A stretch of 64,000 nt of DNA from Raphanus sativus (taxonomy: Eukaryota > Streptophyta > Magnoliopsida > Brassicales > Brassicaceae). The notes under the pieces are model-generated. The model was not told the origin of the DNA. It did no database searches and worked only from the letters and a program-made list of their open reading frames with translations. The translations under genes and the position numbers were made by a program. The DNA lies in assembly GCF_000801105.2 (NCBI RefSeq), contig NC_079512.1, forward strand, positions 3,100,263 through 3,164,262, in the 5' to 3' direction. This document shows positions 48,551 to 60,497 of the stretch, piece by piece; positions within the stretch are counted from its first letter, which is position 1; every line of letters begins with the position of its first letter.

Positions 48551-49189
48551 CTAGATCTTGACCGCGCTTTGGAAGCGCGGAATATTTTACGATGAAAAAT
48601 TTCACTAATAACTTAACAAATATTTTGTTAACTTTTAAATAGTGTGTATTTAAAATATTTATGCATTTAAATCAGTGTTTTTAAATTCAACCCGATTGTG
48701 ATTATACCGGTTAATCCGGAGATCTAACAATTCAATTTAGTTTTTTAAAATATTCAAAAGTCACTAAAACCCGAGACTAACCGATTGAACTGATGGATGA
48801 CCGATATGTAATCTAATTTAATTGAAATTGTAATAGTTTCATAATTTGTAATCTTATAATCCAACTTTAAAGTTTATTATTTTGTAATTTATGAAATTAT
48901 GACGTTTCTACAAAATTTTAAAGAGAAAATGATGGATATAAAATAACTAAGATTAATTATTATATTGTTTGGAAACGTTGATAGTAGTATATAAAATATA
49001 TTGTTTAGAAACATTGATAGTAGTATAAAGAAATAAGTATATTGTTTGGAAACATGGATAGTACTATAAAGAAAGGAACATTAATGATTTAATGTAGGTT
49101 TAACTATAAAATATAAAAATGTATTTAATTTAAAAACTTACAAAATAAATGTTAGGTCCAACAGAATGTTTCTGTTTTAATAAGATAGA
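48551..49189 (-). mobile_element. Non-autonomous Helitron in block B, 639 bp
   Basis: On the minus strand it starts TCTATCTTATTAAAACAGAA (from 49189, preceded by A). It ends with the hairpin CCGCGCTTCCAAAGCGCGG followed by TCAAGATCTAG (at 48551), then T. Internal tandem-like copies of TATTGTTTGGAAACATTGATAG occur at about 48963-49060 in three variants. Absent from block A, although the flanks there are also partly deleted. Confidence 0.8.
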
Positions 49190-50612
49190 TTGGGAGGAAT
49201 ATTCGTAATTTAAAGCTCCTTTTTCATGTGACTTCTCGTATCTGATGATAAATTACGTAATATTTTGCTTTACATATCGTGGACAAATGGGGATCAAAGT
49301 GTATAACTGTAAGGCATATTCTACATAGATTCTATGGGACTGTTAAGGTATATGCCTATGTTTCCATATTCTCTTATATATACTGTTATAATAAGTGAGA
49401 TGGTGTATGAGTAATCATCCGGTCTTTTTAAATTATTTTCCGGTCGTCGTAGCACTAACTAGAGGTAATCAGATCAATCAGAATTCACACAAACGGTATG
49501 AGTAAGTCAAATTTTAAGTCCAAATCATATATAACGAAATAGCTATTGCAAGTTATATTTGTTGTATCCAAGTGTAAACTACGAACCCACATTATCTAGC
49601 AAAGTGACGACATAAAAAAGAAAAAATATTTGGTCTCCTTTGCATCAACCAGATGATGCGATTAGGGTCTTGTCCCGATGTGGCCATGGAGGCCTTTCGT
49701 CGTCTCTCGGACCACGGGGTTGCTGGCGGTTTGATGGGCCAGCGGGATCAGTCCTCCTTTTCGTCCTCCTCTCTTTCGCAGTGTCCGAATCTGTATTCAT
49801 CTGAAAAGAAAAGTGAAACAAGGAAATTAGCATTGATTCGGGAAAGAGAGTAATATCGACCGATGCACACTAGTGTGTGTCGATCGATAGATCAAATCGG
49901 TGTTCATCCTAGAATCGGAAATCGATCGACATGACAAAGTCTGTGTCGATCGATGGCGACTCGCGAAATCTGCAATTTCAACAGTCCATGCGAAAACGAA
50001 TTGAAAGAGAGGATTGGAGCATAACAAACTATCCTAGCAACTAGATAATCGATTCAAACATCTAAAACGCCCTAAAATTTGCACCAAAACGACCTGATTT
50101 TCCCCAATTCAAAACCCACACCCTAGGGTTCCAATCCAAAGAGAAATTCGGATTAATACCTTAGATAATGAGAGAAATGCGAATGAAAACAGATGGAGGG
50201 CTTGAAATCGAGTGGTTTTGGGCAAAGATTGAATGGAAATCGTCAAGAATCGAGAGAGAAAAGGGAGTTTTTAGAATTCGGCTAGGGTTTGCGAAATAAG
50301 GAAAGAGGAGGCGGATGTCAAGTTAAATGAGAAGTTGCCTCGACATCCCCGTGTCGATCGATACAACATTCGTGCCATCGATCGATTTAATGCATGTGTG
50401 AAAATGAATGCGATAGAGATAATCTAAATATGACTAGCTAATAAAAAATTTCTAACTAGATGAAATAAATGAAAATGAAATGAAGATTGAAAATAAAAGT
50501 TAAAATAGGGATAAAAATATTAAATGAAAAATATAAAAGTCAAAAGAAAAATGGGTTGCCTCCCATTCAGCGCTTCGTTTAAAGTCTTTAGCTCGACTCA
50601 GGGTAACTGTTT

Positions 50613-53600
50613 TTAGTTATCACCGGGTAATAGCAGCGAAAGGGGCTTTATATCTGGTGGTTTTGCCCAGTAATGCTTTACTCGCTGCCCGTTTACTGTA
50701 AACTCGTCGCCTTCTTCACTAACGATCGTTAGTGCTCTGGAAGGTTTTACTTCCTTAATTGTAAAAGGTCCTGACCAACGAGATTTTAGTTTTCCACGGA
50801 AAATGTTTAATCTGGAGTTATATAAGAGAACTTGATCATTCAGTTCAAAGCGTCTAGATAGGATCTTTTTATCGTGATAAGCTTTTGTTCGTTCCTTATA
50901 TAACTTCGAATTTTCATATGCCAAATGTCGAATTTCATCGAGCTCGTTGAGCTGAATTAGTCGTCTCTCGGCAGCTGGCTTAATATCAAAATTTAACAAT
51001 TTGGTTGCCCAGTCTGCTTTGTGCTCCAGTTCAACTGGTAAATGGCATGATTTTCCGTACAGCAAGTGAAAGGGTGTCGTGCCCAGTGGTGTTTTATAGG
51101 CGGTCCGATATGCCCATAAGGCGTTGTCCAATTTGCGAGACCAATCTTTCCTATCTATTCAGACATTCTTTTCCAAGATTTCCTTGATTTGCCGGTTCGA
51201 CACTTCCACTTGTCCACTTGTTTGTGGGTGATAGGGTGTAGCTACTCGATGGTGGACACCATGTTTCTCAAGCAATCTGTCGAAAACTTTGTTTATGAAA
51301 TGTGATCCACCGTCACTAATGACTATTCTTGGAACTCCAAATCTTGGGAAAATGATGCTCTTGAAAAGTTTGATAACTACGGACGCATCATTTGTAGGAG
51401 AAGCTACTGCCTCAACCCATTTTGAGACGTAGTCTACAGCGACTAGGATATATTTGTTGCCATAAGAAGATGGGAAAGGACCCATAAAATCTATTCCCCA
51501 ACAGTCGAAGACCTCGACTTCCAAGATAATTTTTTGTTCCATCTCATGTCTCTTGCTTATTTTTCCTCTCCGCTGACATCTGTCACATCGTGCTATATGA
51601 GCATGAACATCGCGAAATGTTGTTGGCCACCAAAATTCTGCTTGGAGGATTTTGGAAACTGTTTTAAAAGTGGCAAAGTGTCCTGAGTAATCAGAGCTAT
51701 GGCATTGGTAGATAATGTTTGGAAGAACAGTGTTTGTAGAGATATGGCTCATCCCAGTGGTATCTCTGAACTTCACGAAAAATTTTCTTTCGTTCATAAC
51801 CTTTTAAGTTTTCTGGTTCAAAATCAGCGGCTAAATAGTTGACTATATCAGCATACCAAGGTCGATCTGTGATTTTCCGTCCAATCCCGTTTGCTTCGTG
51901 TGGAGCGACATCCGATATATTATGATTCAAAGCATTACGAGCGACCTTAACTGGTATGTCAATAAGTTCTGTTGATGTTCTGTCGCTGATGGATATGATT
52001 GATCTCTCATCAGTAATGTCTGTTATCGATTCGCCATTTGATTCGTCCAGCAATCCGTCAGATAGGAGCGATATGTGACCGATGAATGACATGTCCAAAA
52101 GAGCTATATTATCTGTAGGAAAAAAATCATCTATAGGGACTTTATCCTCAACTCGAATCCTGGAAAGGTGATCAGCGACACCGTTGTCTACTCCTCTTTT
52201 ATCCTTGATCTCTATATCGAACTCTTGGAGTAACAAGATCCATCTTATTAGTCTCGGTTTAGCATCTTTTTCTGCATTAAATATTTGATGGCAGCATGAT
52301 CAGTGTGGACTATAACATGTGCTCCAACTAAGTATTGGCGGAATTTTTCGAAGGCATAAACCACTGCTAGCAACTCTTTTTTCGTGGTAGAGTAATTCCG
52401 TTGCGCTTCGTCGAGTGTGCGACTCGCATAGTATATAGCGTGTAGCTTCTTATCTTTTCGTTGTCCTAAAACTGCTCCAACTGCGAAATCACTCGCATCG
52501 CACATAATCTCGAAAGGGAGATTCTAATCGGGTGGTTGTACGACTGGGGCAGTTACAAGAGACTTCTTCAGCGCTTCGAAGGCTTCCTTACATTCTGGCG
52601 TAAAATCGAATTTAATTTCTTTGCACAAAAGATTGTTCAGGGGTCTAGCAATTTTACTGAAATCTTGTATGAATCGTCTGTAAAATCCAGCATGTCCAAG
52701 GAAGCTTCGTATGTCTCTAACGTTTGTGGGTGCTGGTAGACCAGTCATTACTTCAATTTTGGCTCTATCTACTTCTATTCCTGCTGCGGAGACTTTGTGT
52801 CCCAGGACTATACCATCGTTCACCATGAAATGGCATTTTTCCCAATTTAGGACGAGATTCTTTTCTTCACATCTTTCCAATACCTTGCACATGTTGTCTA
52901 AGCAATCCTAAAAACTTGATCCGTAAACTGAAAAATCATCCATGAAAACTTCCATGAAATCTTCGATCATATCTGTGAATATTGACATCATGCATCGTTG
53001 GAAGGTGGCTGGTGCATTACATAGTCCAAATGGCATTCTGCGGTATGCAAATGTTCCGTAAGGGCAAGTAAAAGTTGTCTTTTCTTGATCTTCAGGATGT
53101 ATCGGTATTTGGAAAAATCCCGAATATCCGTCAAGAAAACAATAATATTTATGGTTAGCCAGTCTTTCGAGCATTTGATCGATGAAAGGTAAAGGAAAAT
53201 GGTCTTTTCTTGTAGCAGCATTCAGTTTCCTGTAATCAATACACATTCGATGTCCAGTGACAGTGCGTGTGGGGATGAGTTCATCTTTATCATTTTTAAC
53301 CACCGTGATCCCTCCTTTCTTTGGTACAACATGCACAGGGCTCACCCATTTACTATCAGAGATAGGATATATAACTCCTGCATCCAGAAGTTTAATTATC
53401 TCCTTTTTTACTACCTCTTTTAGGTTTGGGTTGAGTCTTCTTTGCTGTTCTATAGACATTTTTGCATCTTCTTCGAGGTGGATGCGGTGCATGCAAAGAT
53501 CATGGGCTATTCCGGGAATATCATCAAGAGAATACCCAATCGCTCTCCGATATTTGCGCAGCTTGTTTAAAGGCAGTGCAAGCTCTCTGTTCGTGAGATT

Positions 53601-54765
53601 AGCGTTAACAATGACAGGGTATGATTTATCGCAAAGGAATGCATACTTCAGGCCAGCTGGAAGTGGTTTCAGTTCCACTTTGGGTGCTTTTTCTTTAGTC
53701 CACTTGGCCGATGAAGAAAATGAACGATCAATAGTTTCCCTAAGGAATTTATCCGCAATGATTTCAGAATCATCATCTTCTTCAATTGTATCTCCGATAC
53801 TTGCGTCCATAAGATTCGAATAATCTTCTGTTCTGCTATCTACATTCAGAATTTCTTGTTCATCATGAGTGAATGTATCTTCTGACGAATTTGTGGCACA
53901 TATATCCGTAAGATATTCTTTTTCCAGCTCAGAATCTTCTTCTGTGTAAAAGGCATGATCGTCTATCAGAGGACGTTTTAATAGTTTTTCCATGTCGAAG
54001 TTCATTGATATATCTACGACATTTAAATCAATTTTTTTCTCCTCGACAATCTATTATTGCTCCTGCTGTAGCTAAAAAAGACCGTCCCAATATAAGGGGA
54101 TCTTTCGGCACTTGTTTATTCTTTAGTACGACAAAATCTGCTGGTATAAAGCAACCATCAATTCTGACTGGCACATCCACTAGGATTCCCTCAGGTACCC
54201 TAATAGAGCGATCAGCTAGAACTAATGTGATAGGCGTTGGGAAAAATACATCATAACCTAGTGAAACTGCTACAGAGTGTGGCATGAGGTTTACACTAGA
54301 GCCAAGGTCACAGAGAGAACGAGGGAAACGTGCGTTCTGTATCTTACAATCTAGGACGAAACTACCAGGGTCAGACCTTTTAATTGAAGTCCCTCCTTGT
54401 ATTATCGCACTTACTTTCTCTCATACTAGCATGACGCTTTGTTCTCCACTTGAGGATATCATATCTTTCATGTACTTTTTCACCGAAGGGGCTATCTTAA
54501 GAGCGTCACTGAGGGACGTCTCGAAATAGATTTTATCGAAAGCCTTTTTGCAGATTGCATGCTCTAACGCTTTCTTAGTTTGCGGTTTGTTTGGAGGAAA
54601 AGGGGGAGGAGCTCTATAGACTCTTTCAATCCCGGTAGATTGTGTATTGCTACTGCTGGTGCCAGACGGTCGATCGTTTTCCTTCCTAGAGGATCGATCG
54701 ATATGCAGTTCGTCTAGATGGTCGATTTCGTCTTCGGCATCGGGATTCTCCTTATCCAGATCCAT
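50613..54765 (-). pseudogene. Athila-like pol remnant (protease, RT, RNase H, integrase)
   Basis: Protease: a DLGSSVNLMP active-site block (about 54290) and ILGRSFLATAGAIIDC. Reverse transcriptase: CIDYRKLNAATRKDHFPLPF, then FMDDFSVYG, the catalytic aspartate pair, near 52940. RNase H: MCDASDFAVGAVLG, YYASRTLDEAQ and [11 protein letters not shown] (about 52250-52505). Integrase: the H-H-C-C zinc region ending CDRCQRRGK, then [13 protein letters not shown] and VISDGGSHF of the D-D-E core. The downstream frame 50613-51131 holds the C-terminal integrase part. Breaks: stop at 54421-54423, a one-base change in an A run near 54026-54040, stops at 52908-52910 and 52524-52526, a one-base change near 52270, a deletion with frame change near 51735-51800, and a stop at 51159-51161. 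Confidence 0.85.
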
Positions 54766-54816
54766 AGTTTTCCCCTTATTCTTTTCATTTGAAATTTTTT
54801 TCCTATGTTCTGATGT

Positions 54817-56358
54817 TTATGAGTCGGAGTTGTTATCAAGCAGTTTTATGGGGTTGGAATTGCTTTTTCCCGCGTTATCGATGAGTTTTTTATTTCTGAC
54901 GTCTTCTCTGGAATTCGTTTCAAGGTGTTTTCCACTTCGTAGCATCACAGCATATGCCTGGCGTTTTTCTCCAGGATTAGCATCGGTCCTTCCAGGAAGA
55001 CGACCCGTCTCTCTTTTCAGAGTTGTTGCAAGGTTAGCAATTTTGTCTTCCATTCCCCGTAGATGTTCAATTAGAGAATTCATTTTCTGATTTAGCTCTC
55101 CGTAAACACTATTTACTTTCCCGTTGAATTCGAATTTCATTTTACGGTTTCCTGTAAGAGCTTGCTTAAGATTGTATTTTTCTCTTCCAGTACGAGACTG
55201 TATACAGATTTCATAGTCTCGTGTAAAGCTGTCGACGTTAAATACAGAATGAGGATCAGTATCATCTAATCCTTCTATAAAATCGAACTCGTCACCTGAT
55301 ATAGGAAGAGTTTTAGGGAAGTACGGGTACAGATTAGGTGGATTTTGATCTGTCAGAAGAGAATGAAGTGAATTTATGGAATTTTTTATTTCAGCTAACT
55401 CAGTATTTTCTATTGAGACTATGTTTTTTTCTTTCTCCTTTTCTTCATCCATCTCTTCATAGGACCTTCCTCTCGCCATGTTTTCGATTAGACGTTTTGC
55501 TTCCATAGGATTTCTAGTAACGAAATTCCCTTCGCTTGCTGTATCAAGCGTTGTCTTATAGCTCAGAATAACACCTTTGTAAAAGATCTTAAGAAATTGT
55601 GGTTCTGGATAACCATGGTGGGGACATTCGAGTTCGTAACTCTTGAATCTGCCCCATGCATTTTTGAATGATTCCTGAGGGTCTTGACGGAAAGTAGAGA
55701 TTCGCCTCCTTACTTCCCAATAACGAGTATCGTCGTAGAATTGTTTAAGGAAAGCATTTCTAATCTCTTTCCAGCTAGTCAGGGATCCTCTTGGTAGACA
55801 GTTTAGCCATCTTAAGGCTTCTCCTTCTAATGAAAATGGGAAAAGTCTGCAACGAATATACTCATCTGGAATCAATTCCTCTAGACCCTCGATGTGGTCT
55901 TGTGGATGTTCTAAAGAAGATCCTTTAAAAGGGTTTCGACGCATCATATTATAATAGTCAGCATTAAACTTGGTTTTCGAGATGACGTCGTCAGGTATTT
56001 TGATAGCGGACCTATTGGAATAGGTCCTATTAGAGTTTAAGTAGTCTTGCAAGGGCAATTTAATTTCTTTACCTATGTCTAAATTAGAGTTTGACTTAAC
56101 AAGGATTTCAGTCCCCTGTTTTTCAGTAGTTTGGCTAGAAATGTTGCTTGATTGACCTATTGGTTCAGTTTGGACTACCTTCTTATTATTAGCATCGGGA
56201 AGAGGGTACTTACCTGCTTCCGGCTGGGTGGTATCTGCGTCGCTCGATCGACAACGTTCTGTGTCGATCGATGAAACGATCGATTCTTCAGTATCTATGT
56301 CGCTCGATCGACAACGTTCTGTGTCGATCGATGCTTGGCCGATATCTCTATTCTCCAT
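54817..56358 (-). pseudogene. Athila-like gag (ORF1 N-terminal part)
   Basis: A 513-codon open frame. The N-terminus has two near-identical units around SIDTERCRSSDIDTEESI and SIDTERCRSSDADTTQPE. The capsid-like core runs from about residue 145: HPQDHIEGLEELIPDEYIRC, LFPFSLEGEALRWLNCLPRG and TFRQDPQESFKNAWGRFK, which is the retrotransposon gag family. The TAA at 54817-54819 is followed in the same frame by more gag-like sequence to 54424, so it is probably a mutation and not the natural end. No CCHC zinc knuckle was found, as is usual in Athila. Confidence 0.82.
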
Positions 56359-56452
56359 CTTTTTTGTTGTAAAACAAAAGAATAGAAAAATTAGCTAAAG
56401 TAACAAAGTCTATGCTAAATCCTAAATTAAATCTAAAAGTAATAAGAAAGAG

Positions 56453-56470
56453 TCCCCGGCAACGGCGCCA
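56453..56470 (-). other. Retrotransposon primer-binding site
   Basis: On the minus strand TGGCGCCGTTGCCGGGGA lies four bases after the LTR end. It fits the 3' end of a plant tRNA-Asp as used by Athila elements (known for the family; not checked against a tRNA here). Confidence 0.75.
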
Positions 56471-56474
56471 AATT

Positions 56475-57795
56475 TGATATCACTCAAATTACCCTAAAAG
56501 TGAATTACTCTCTCAAATAAGAGGTTCAGATGCAGTATTTAGGGATCGAATCCACAAGGACTCTAGGATTACTTTAAGGTTTAACTAAATAGAGTTAAGA
56601 ATAGACTTAAGGTTTAATATGTTTTAAAGCAGTAAATATTAAGGTGAACAAGGGAATTGTTCAGTAAATGAAGTGAAGGTTGTTTCTAGATGAGGAAGAT
56701 AGCTAGATTCAGGTATTTCTCAGGTATGAATTTATGTAGTTTGAAAGTGACAATAGGGTTTTAGTCCATGAACTCAATCAATTGGTACGACTAGTAGGGT
56801 CTCCTTTACTAGATCCCGGATCTCAACTGTCGTTTGTTGATCTCGGAAAAGAGTCGATCGATACGACTATGTCTTAATCGATCGATATACCTTTCATACA
56901 ATCGATCGCTACAACGATGGTTGTGTCGATCGATGGTAATTCTAGCAAGCATTATCGATTTGGTTGAACACGTTCTCTAATGATCTAGACCACCTTTCGC
57001 ATGAGCCTAGTCAGTTAGATCACTATAGTTTATTTCAGGGTACTGAGAGTATACAGTTGGTTATCTCTTCAATCCTAAGATCTAGATTTAAGGGTGATCA
57101 ATCCTAAATCTAGTATTAAGAACAACCAAGTGAAAGAACTATTTTAACAACCCTAGTAGACATCACAATCTCATCACATGATTCACCCTTATGAGAAACC
57201 TAAATCTAACAATTAGGTTTACTCAGACATATTCATGAGAGGCAAGATCATGATGGTTTGAATAAAACTTTATATGAAATAAGGAACACAAAGAGTAGTG
57301 AGTAAGATAAAAAGGGAGTTCAAGATCTTCTCTGTTTTGCAGTCTCAGATCTATCTCTCCAACTCTAACTCTTCTCCTAAGGTAGCCAAATTGCTTCTCT
57401 TCTCCAATAGGTCTCTAGGCAAGTCTGCCTCTAAAATGATACAAAACCCTAATATATAAAGCCTAACAGGCGGCCAGGGGCTAAATGTGTAAATAGCACA
57501 CTTTGTGATACACGAAAATCTTCTAAGTCGTAGTCCATCGAATGGTTAAATATCGATCGACACTCTTCCATCACTGTCGATCGGTAGTAAGTGACTCTAA
57601 TCGCCCGACCTCGCATGATTCCTATCGGTCGATTCTTCATTCGTGAAAATACTCCAAAAATGCCTTAAAAGTATTGCTTTCTTCAATTAAGTACCTGTGC
57701 CTGAAAATACTCTAAAATACTTTGAAAACGAAGTAAATATGATTGAAAACTCTTATATACCATGGTTAAAAACGGGTGAAATTCATGGTATATCA
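56475..57795 (-). repeat. 5' LTR of the Athila-like element, 1321 bp
   Basis: On the minus strand it begins TGATATACCATGAATTTCAC and ends GAGTGATATCA, so it has TG...CA ends in a short TGATAT/ATATCA inverted repeat. The length is normal for Athila. It contains several TCGATCGA palindromes (about 56853-56938 and 57550-57590). A possible TATA-type stretch (ATATATAAAG on the plus strand, read in reverse) lies near 57454-57462. No second LTR is in the window. Confidence 0.85.
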
Positions 57796-57906
57796 GTTAC
57801 GACGGACGATAAACGACGAAACACTTTTCCTCATTAATTCCTCGTAAAAGGTACGAGGAATTAACGAGGAAAATGGCCTTCGTTAAACATCTGTTTTCTT
57901 GTAGTG
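57796..57906 (-). mobile_element. CACTA (En/Spm-type) transposon terminus
   Basis: The minus strand starts CACTACAAGAAAACAGATGT at 57906, the standard CACTA terminal motif in Brassicaceae. Subterminal inverted CGAGGAATTAACGAGG / CCTCATTAATTCCTCG motifs follow. Only 111 bases remain before the Athila LTR begins; the retroelement evidently inserted into the CACTA element and the other side was later lost. Confidence 0.75.
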
Positions 57907-57961
57907 TTTGCCTATGTTGCCATGGGTTAGAGCCGGCATTGATGTTCGGTTCATCTATATT

Positions 57962-60494
57962 GATTTTGTGCAATTCTATCTTGTAATCGATTTTAATCTC
58001 CTATTTTGAGTTAATAGATATATATTATCTAATAAAATAAATAAATAAACCGTTACTATTTGACATCAAAGATAAAACTTACTTGAAAACAAAAATCTCA
58101 TTAAATGGATTTATAGAAACCTTTATCATCCACCACATAAATAAAAAGAGTAAATTTTAGTTGTAACGTATTCGTGATCTCAAAATCACATTTGATCCAT
58201 TTATGGTTAACTATCTTATAAAAGAAAACATATAGAAGCGGAAGATCATCAACATATATTAGATAAAAACAAATGAAACTCACAATTTGTTATTTTTATT
58301 TGCAATATGACTTGGATTTTGGTGTTATAATGACATAATCATGTCTACATTTTATAAAGAAATTACTATGATGAATAAACATACAAAGAAAAAAAAATGT
58401 TCTACGATATACGGCGGATGGAGACACAACCAACTAATGATTGCCGCAATCCTAATGTTAACTACTTATAGCTAGATTACAAATCGATATAATTGAAGTT
58501 CAGGGATCTGAATTTGTTGTGATTAAAGAAACATTGAAAATAACCAAAATATCATATTTCAATTTTGAGAGAAAGAGATAAAATACTAGTTGATGGGTCA
58601 ACTGAAGCTAGCTAGTAAAAAACTTGATTTGAGTGATTTTGTGCAATTCTATTTTGTAATCGATTTTAATCTCCTATTTTGAGTTAAAAATATATATTAT
58701 CTAATCAAATAAATAAATAAACCGTTAATATTTGACATCAAAGATAAAACTTACTTGAAAATAAAAATCCCATTAAATGGCTTTATAGAAGCCTATATCA
58801 TCCACCACAGAAATAAAAAGAGTAAGTTTTAGTTGTAACGTATTCGTGATCTCAAAATCACAATTGATCTATTTATGGTTAACTATCTTATAGAAGAAAA
58901 CATATAGAATCGGAAGATTATCAGCATATTCGATACAAACAAATGAAACTCACAATTTGTTATTTTCATTTGCAATATTACTTGGATTTTTGTGTTATAA
59001 TGACATAATCATATCTACATTTTATAAAGAAATTACTATGATGTATAACATAAAAAAAAAATTCCACGATATTCGGCGGATGGAGACACAACCGACTAAT
59101 GATTGTCGCAACCTAACGTTAACTAATTATATCTAGATTATAAATCAATATAACTGAAGGTCAGAGATCTGAATTTGTTGAGATTAAAGAAACATTGAAA
59201 ATAACTAAAATATCATATTTCGAATTTTGAGAGAAAGAGATAAAATACTAGTTGATGGGTTAACTAAAGCTAGCTAGTAAAAAACTTGATTTGAGTGATT
59301 TTGTGCAATTCTATCTTGTAATCGATTTTAATCTCTTATTTTGAGTTAATAAATATATATTATCTAATAAAATAAATAAATAAACCGTTAATATTTGACA
59401 TCAAAGATAAAACTTACTTGAAAATAAAAATCCCATTAAATGGCTTTATAGAAACCTTTATCATCCACCACATAAATAAAAAAGAGTAAATTTTAGTTGT
59501 AATGTATTCTTGATCTCAAAATCACATTTGATCCATTTATGGTTAACTATCTTATAAAAGAAAACATATAGAAGCGGAAGATCATCAGCATATTAGATAC
59601 AAACAAATGAAACTCACAATTCGTTATTTTCATTTGCAATATAGCTTGGATTTTTGTGTTATAATGACATAATCATGTCTACATTTTATAAAGAAATTAC
59701 TATGATGTATAAACATACAAAGAAAACAAAAGTTCTACGATATTCGGCGGATGGAGACACAACCAACTAATGATTATCGCAATCCTAACATTAACTAATT
59801 ATAGCTAGATTACAAATCGATATAACTGAAGCTCAGAGATCTGAATTTGTTGTGATTAAAGAAACATTGAAAATAACCAAAATATCATATTTCAATTTTG
59901 AGAGAAAGAGATAAAATACCAGTTGATGGGTTAACTGAAGCTAACTAGTAAAAAAACTTGATTTGAGTGATTTTGTGCAATTCTATCTTGTAATTGATTT
60001 AGTCCCCTATTTTGAGTTAATAAATATATATTATCTAATAAAATAAATAAATAAACCGTTAATATTTCACTTCAAAGATAAAACTTACTTGAAAATATAA
60101 ATCCCATTAAATGACTTTATAAAAACCTTTATCATCTACCACAGAAATAAAAAGAATAAATTTTAGTTGTAACGTATTCGTGATCTCAAAATCAAATTTG
60201 AGCCCTTTATGGTTAACTATCTTATAAAAGAAAACATATAGAAGCGGAAGATCATCAGCATACAAGATACAAACAAATGAAACTCACAATTTGTTATTTT
60301 CATTTGCTATATGACTTGGATTTTGGTGTTATAATGACATAATCATGTCTACATTTTATAAAGAAATTACTATGATGTATAAACATACAAAGAAAACAAA
60401 AGTTCCACGATATCCGGTGGATGGAGACATAACCGACTAATGATTATCGCAATCCTAACGTTAACTAATTATAGCTAGATTACAAATCGATATA
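57962..60494. repeat. Tandem array of a roughly 670-bp non-coding unit, four copies
   Basis: Each copy starts GATTTTGTGCAATTCTAT: at 57962, 58635, 59297 and 59969 (periods 673, 662 and 672). Shared landmarks inside every unit include TATTTGACATCAAAGATAAA (ATTTCACTTCAAAG in the fourth), GGTTAACTATCTTATA, AGGCGGATGGAGACACAACC-like and TAGCTAGATTACAAATCGAT-like blocks. The copies differ by scattered substitutions and small indels. The fourth stops after about 525 bases. No frame is conserved between copies, so it appears non-coding. Confidence 0.92.
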
Positions 60495-60497
60495 ATG

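Larger units (their letters stand above)
44350..49658. repeat. Tandem duplication block B (contains OCT1-like copy B)
   Basis: Direct copy of 36243-43500. The similarity runs to about 49658, within AGATGATG, and is then cut off abruptly by Athila-like sequence. It contains a private Helitron (48551-49189) but lacks the Emigrant, foldback element and Helitron of block A. Confidence 0.85.
49659..57795 (-). mobile_element. Truncated Athila-type Ty3/gypsy retrotransposon
   Basis: In minus-strand order the element has one LTR (57795-56475), a primer-binding site, gag, protease, reverse transcriptase, RNase H, integrase and about 950 bases of 3' non-coding DNA. The downstream LTR is missing: the sequence ends at about 49659 directly against OCT1 block B, with no LTR sequence and no matching target duplication. 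The coding part has at least five in-frame stops and three frame changes, so it is inactive. Domain sequences (DGYSGFFQIPIHP in RT, the tRNA-Asp-like PBS) place it in the Athila branch. TCGATCGA palindromes are scattered through the LTR, the gag start and the 3' region. Confidence 0.88.

Noticed and set aside
54647..55090. Plus-strand frames opposite the retrotransposon (147 codons here, 188 codons at 53257-53823)
   Set aside because: They are antisense shadows of gag/pol coding sequence; no independent domain or codon pattern.
57962..60494. Possibility that the tandem array is a CRISPR array, rDNA or centromeric satellite
   Set aside because: Units of about 670 bp with no spacers exclude CRISPR; no rRNA motifs are present; unit length and location beside a gene do not fit the common Brassica centromeric satellite of about 176 bp.
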